Assembly: GCA_965153455.1 (NCBI GenBank)
Contig: OZ234497.1
Coordinates: forward strand, 14,246,302-14,310,301
Source: Sphagnum compactum
Taxonomy: Eukaryota; Bryophyta; Sphagnopsida; Sphagnales
Length of the DNA: 64,000 bases
Direction of reading: 5' to 3'
Shown here piece after piece: positions 61,723 to 64,000 of this stretch (positions within the stretch are counted from its first letter, which is position 1; each line of letters begins with the position of its first letter). Position numbers and translations under genes: made by a program. The notes below the pieces were generated by a model. The model ran no database searches and was not told the origin of the DNA. It saw only the letters and a program-made list of their open reading frames with translations.

Positions 61723-64000
61723 GCATGATTCATCATCATAAGCATAAGGCATTTCAAGCTATTTATTTATTTGGTGAGCAAAGGTCCCCCATATTCCTTT
61801 TTCTAGCCCTTTTTCCTTTGCTTTCAGCTTGGGCTTGGATTTGGTTTTGGACTCCCTTAGAGCTTTCCGTTTAGGTCTTCGTAGAGTCTGTTTCTATGAA
61901 CACACCCTTTTAGCTTTAAGGTAGGAAGTGTAATTATCCTTTCGGCTTCCCTTAAACCATTTGGTTCATGAATCATTCAATGTGGTTGTTTGGCATCTAT
62001 TCATGTTGTTTGATGGTGTTTTTTCCTTCCCCTTGTGATGGTGTAGCTGATCATGTAAGAGTAGGATGTGCAATTTTAATAGGCAATTATGAGGAATTTA
62101 AGGTGGAACATGTTTTTTAGGTGCAAGCATTTGCAATGGCTCTCTTTTTAATTCAAGCCCCCTTATTTAACATCCCTTCTTTAAACACCTCTTAAGTTGT
62201 AGTCTTGATTTTGACATATATGTTGGCTTAGACAAAATCTTGCCCTAGGATGTGTTGGGGAATATGCCCATGTTGCTAGGGCTTTTGCCCCCCTTGCCTT
62301 GGCCCCTTGACCTCTTTAAAGATTGTTAGTGTTTTGTAAACGTTTCAACTATTAGATTTATCTTCTCCTTGCTTGGACCCCTTGGTGAATTTTCAATTCA
62401 ATTCGAACTTGGAGTTTTTCTTGGATTCTTTTAGGTTAGATTTCATTCCATCGTTACATCTTTCAATTGGTGGTCCTTTAGGTATGGTTTTCAAGCATTT
62501 TCAAAACCTTTTTGACTTCAAGGACCTAGTCAACCACTTCGCGTAGCTATTCCAATTGATTTCCCATGTTGTTGTAAGTCATATCCCAAGGTCTATTGCT
62601 TGGGCTCTCAGCATTACTAAGCTTTTGCTTTGGCCAAACCTTTTGGAAGCATTTGGTTGATTGTGGTGGGTGAGGTCTTGTACTAGTTGGTGAAATGTAG
62701 TTTTATGCTTGTTGTTTCATGATGTTTTCTTTGTTCACTTCTTGTTTCATTAGTTTGGTGTTGCAATTGGGGGTGGATGTGAGGTGGTGGTTTATAATGT
62801 TTGAGTTGTTTTAGATGTCCAAATTTCGATTGGGTGGTGTTGTGGGTGGACTTTACAAATGAATTTCAGATCATCTTCTAGAGAGCCATTTTCTAAGAGC
62901 CTTAATGTGTGGTAGGAGGTTAATTGTCTCAACTTTTCCCTTTTGTTTAGTCTTTTTATGCATAGCAAGTTCCCTTTTTTTAGCCATCACATTTTTTTGG
63001 GATAGTTGTTTTGTATCATCCATTTTTAGTGGGCGTAAGCTAGGGTAATCCATTCGTTGGGCTTTTTTTTGCAATAGCCCAGTTTTGTATGTTACAATAT
63101 TCTGTGGGGGTTTTTCTTTTTTGTATTTTCGCTTCCCTTATTGATGATATTCACAGCATTGGCTTTGGCTTTGTCATTCTTCTTACTTTTGAACATTTAA
63201 AAAAATTGGTTTCTATGCGGATTGCTTTTTAGCCCCAGAAGTGCATGATTTTGTCACCTTCTAATTTGCCTTTTGACTTCTCTCCTGTTACTAATTTTTG
63301 TTGCCATTGGACGATATCACGATTTTGGGTGTATTGGTTAATACTGATTCTTTTACTTCTTCCTTTGTATAGGACACATTAGACCAAGATGTTCACCATG
63401 TAAATGTGTTTTCAAGGTTAAAGGATGTCCAAGTAGTTTTTGGGTTATTTTTTGGTGTTTCACCTAAAAACCTTCCTATTTGTTCCATTCCTTGGTCCTA
63501 CCAATCTTTTGGCACTAGCTTGCCTTTTTGACACAACCTTCATGCAAGTTTTTGGGAGACTTTTCTTGACAACAATAGTTACCACATTGTTGTTGTTGTT
63601 ATGACAATGACAACTACACCTAGATTTCTAGGTCTTAGGTTCTTTGGATTGCTCTCATGCCTTTTTAGTATGCCAACTAATTTTTTGCCCCATTTTTCAT
63701 AAAGGATTGGCCTCATTTCCATAAAGCTCATTGCACTTGTAACCTATTTGGGGAGTTCAGCACTTGTTGCACCTATCATCATTGTTGGATTCCTATCAAA
63801 TGGTCGCATGTTCTTATTGGAGGTGGTAGGTGCTAATAGTTCTAGTTCCCCTTCCAAGCCCACTTGAAGTTGGTGTAGGAATTTTTTTCTTCAGATGCAA
63901 TGACTTGCATTCCCCCTTTCGTGTAATTTTCAAAAAGGGGAGTAGATCAATTTCAAGAGAACATTTAAAATAAATTGCACAATCATTCTTTCTCTAACAT
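61723..64000. other. intergenic DNA with possible minus-strand ORF debris
   Basis: The DNA is T-rich on the plus strand. On the minus strand, a 67-codon frame (62871-63074) is Lys-rich (KKAQRMDYPSLRPLKMDD). Near 63.7 kb a Cys-containing stretch (RCNKC) and a run of Asn codons can be read between stops. These could be remnants of a retroelement gag, but no conserved motif supports this. Confidence 0.3.

Noticed and set aside
1-64000. CRISPR arrays, rRNA genes, tRNA genes and bacterial-type operons
   Set aside because: No regularly spaced direct repeats with unique spacers, no rRNA-like blocks and no convincing tRNA A/B boxes were seen on reading; the DNA is plant nuclear.

Overview
The window reads as nuclear DNA of a land plant or close streptophyte relative. 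Support: a multi-exon gene with plant-type GT..AG introns, fragments of a Raf-like plant kinase, a Ty3/gypsy element primed by initiator Met tRNA, and decayed hAT and CACTA-type transposons. The low gene density, AT-rich spacers and the kinds of transposase seen suggest a non-flowering plant (bryophyte, lycophyte or fern) rather than an angiosperm, but this is an inference; the species cannot be named.

Layout. 1-1.6 kb is a compositionally distinct, GC-richer island with only one weak ORF. 1.6-17 kb is AT-rich repeat debris: a CACTA-like element copy (5.5 kb), one arm of an inverted dispersed repeat (9.2 kb), a TAGG-rich foldback array (10.9 kb) and a MITE-like element with 4-bp target duplication (13.8 kb). 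17.1-19.3 kb is a full-length but broken BED-finger hAT transposase. 19.65-26.63 kb is one Ty3/gypsy chromovirus-type element whose 5' half is inverted: LTR, gag, protease and half of RT lie on the minus strand, and the rest of RT, RNase H, integrase, chromodomain and the 3' LTR lie on the plus strand. Only about four codons are missing at the junction.

26.6-34 kb is mostly empty, with two phase-compatible mini-exons (29.0-29.2 kb, minus) and a foldback array (32.6-33.3 kb). 34-38.6 kb is a plus-strand gene region: a possible first exon and second exon, four exons encoding the C-terminal half of a Raf/STY-like kinase with DFD in place of DFG, a zinc-ribbon-like exon, and a 72-bp tandem repeat. 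38.8-47.4 kb holds orphan exons and two broken transposase relics.

49.18-55.6 kb contains the only complete gene model: an eight-exon minus-strand gene (one 5' non-coding exon and seven coding segments) for a 1566-aa, acidic, repeat-containing, probably nuclear protein. It ends in a Cys motif (GILK followed by C-x3-C-x-C-x2-C), a helical exon and an RVxF-like C terminus. I recall this C-terminal module from plant proteins of unknown function, but cannot name it. Its upstream flank carries a 490-bp-period duplication. 57.15-59.48 kb is a complete CACTA-ended non-autonomous element with a foldback core, related to the 5.5 kb copy. The remainder to 64 kb is repeat debris without a recognisable gene.

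Apart from the large minus-strand gene and perhaps the kinase locus, the window is dominated by dead mobile elements. No operon-like or cooperative gene system is visible.
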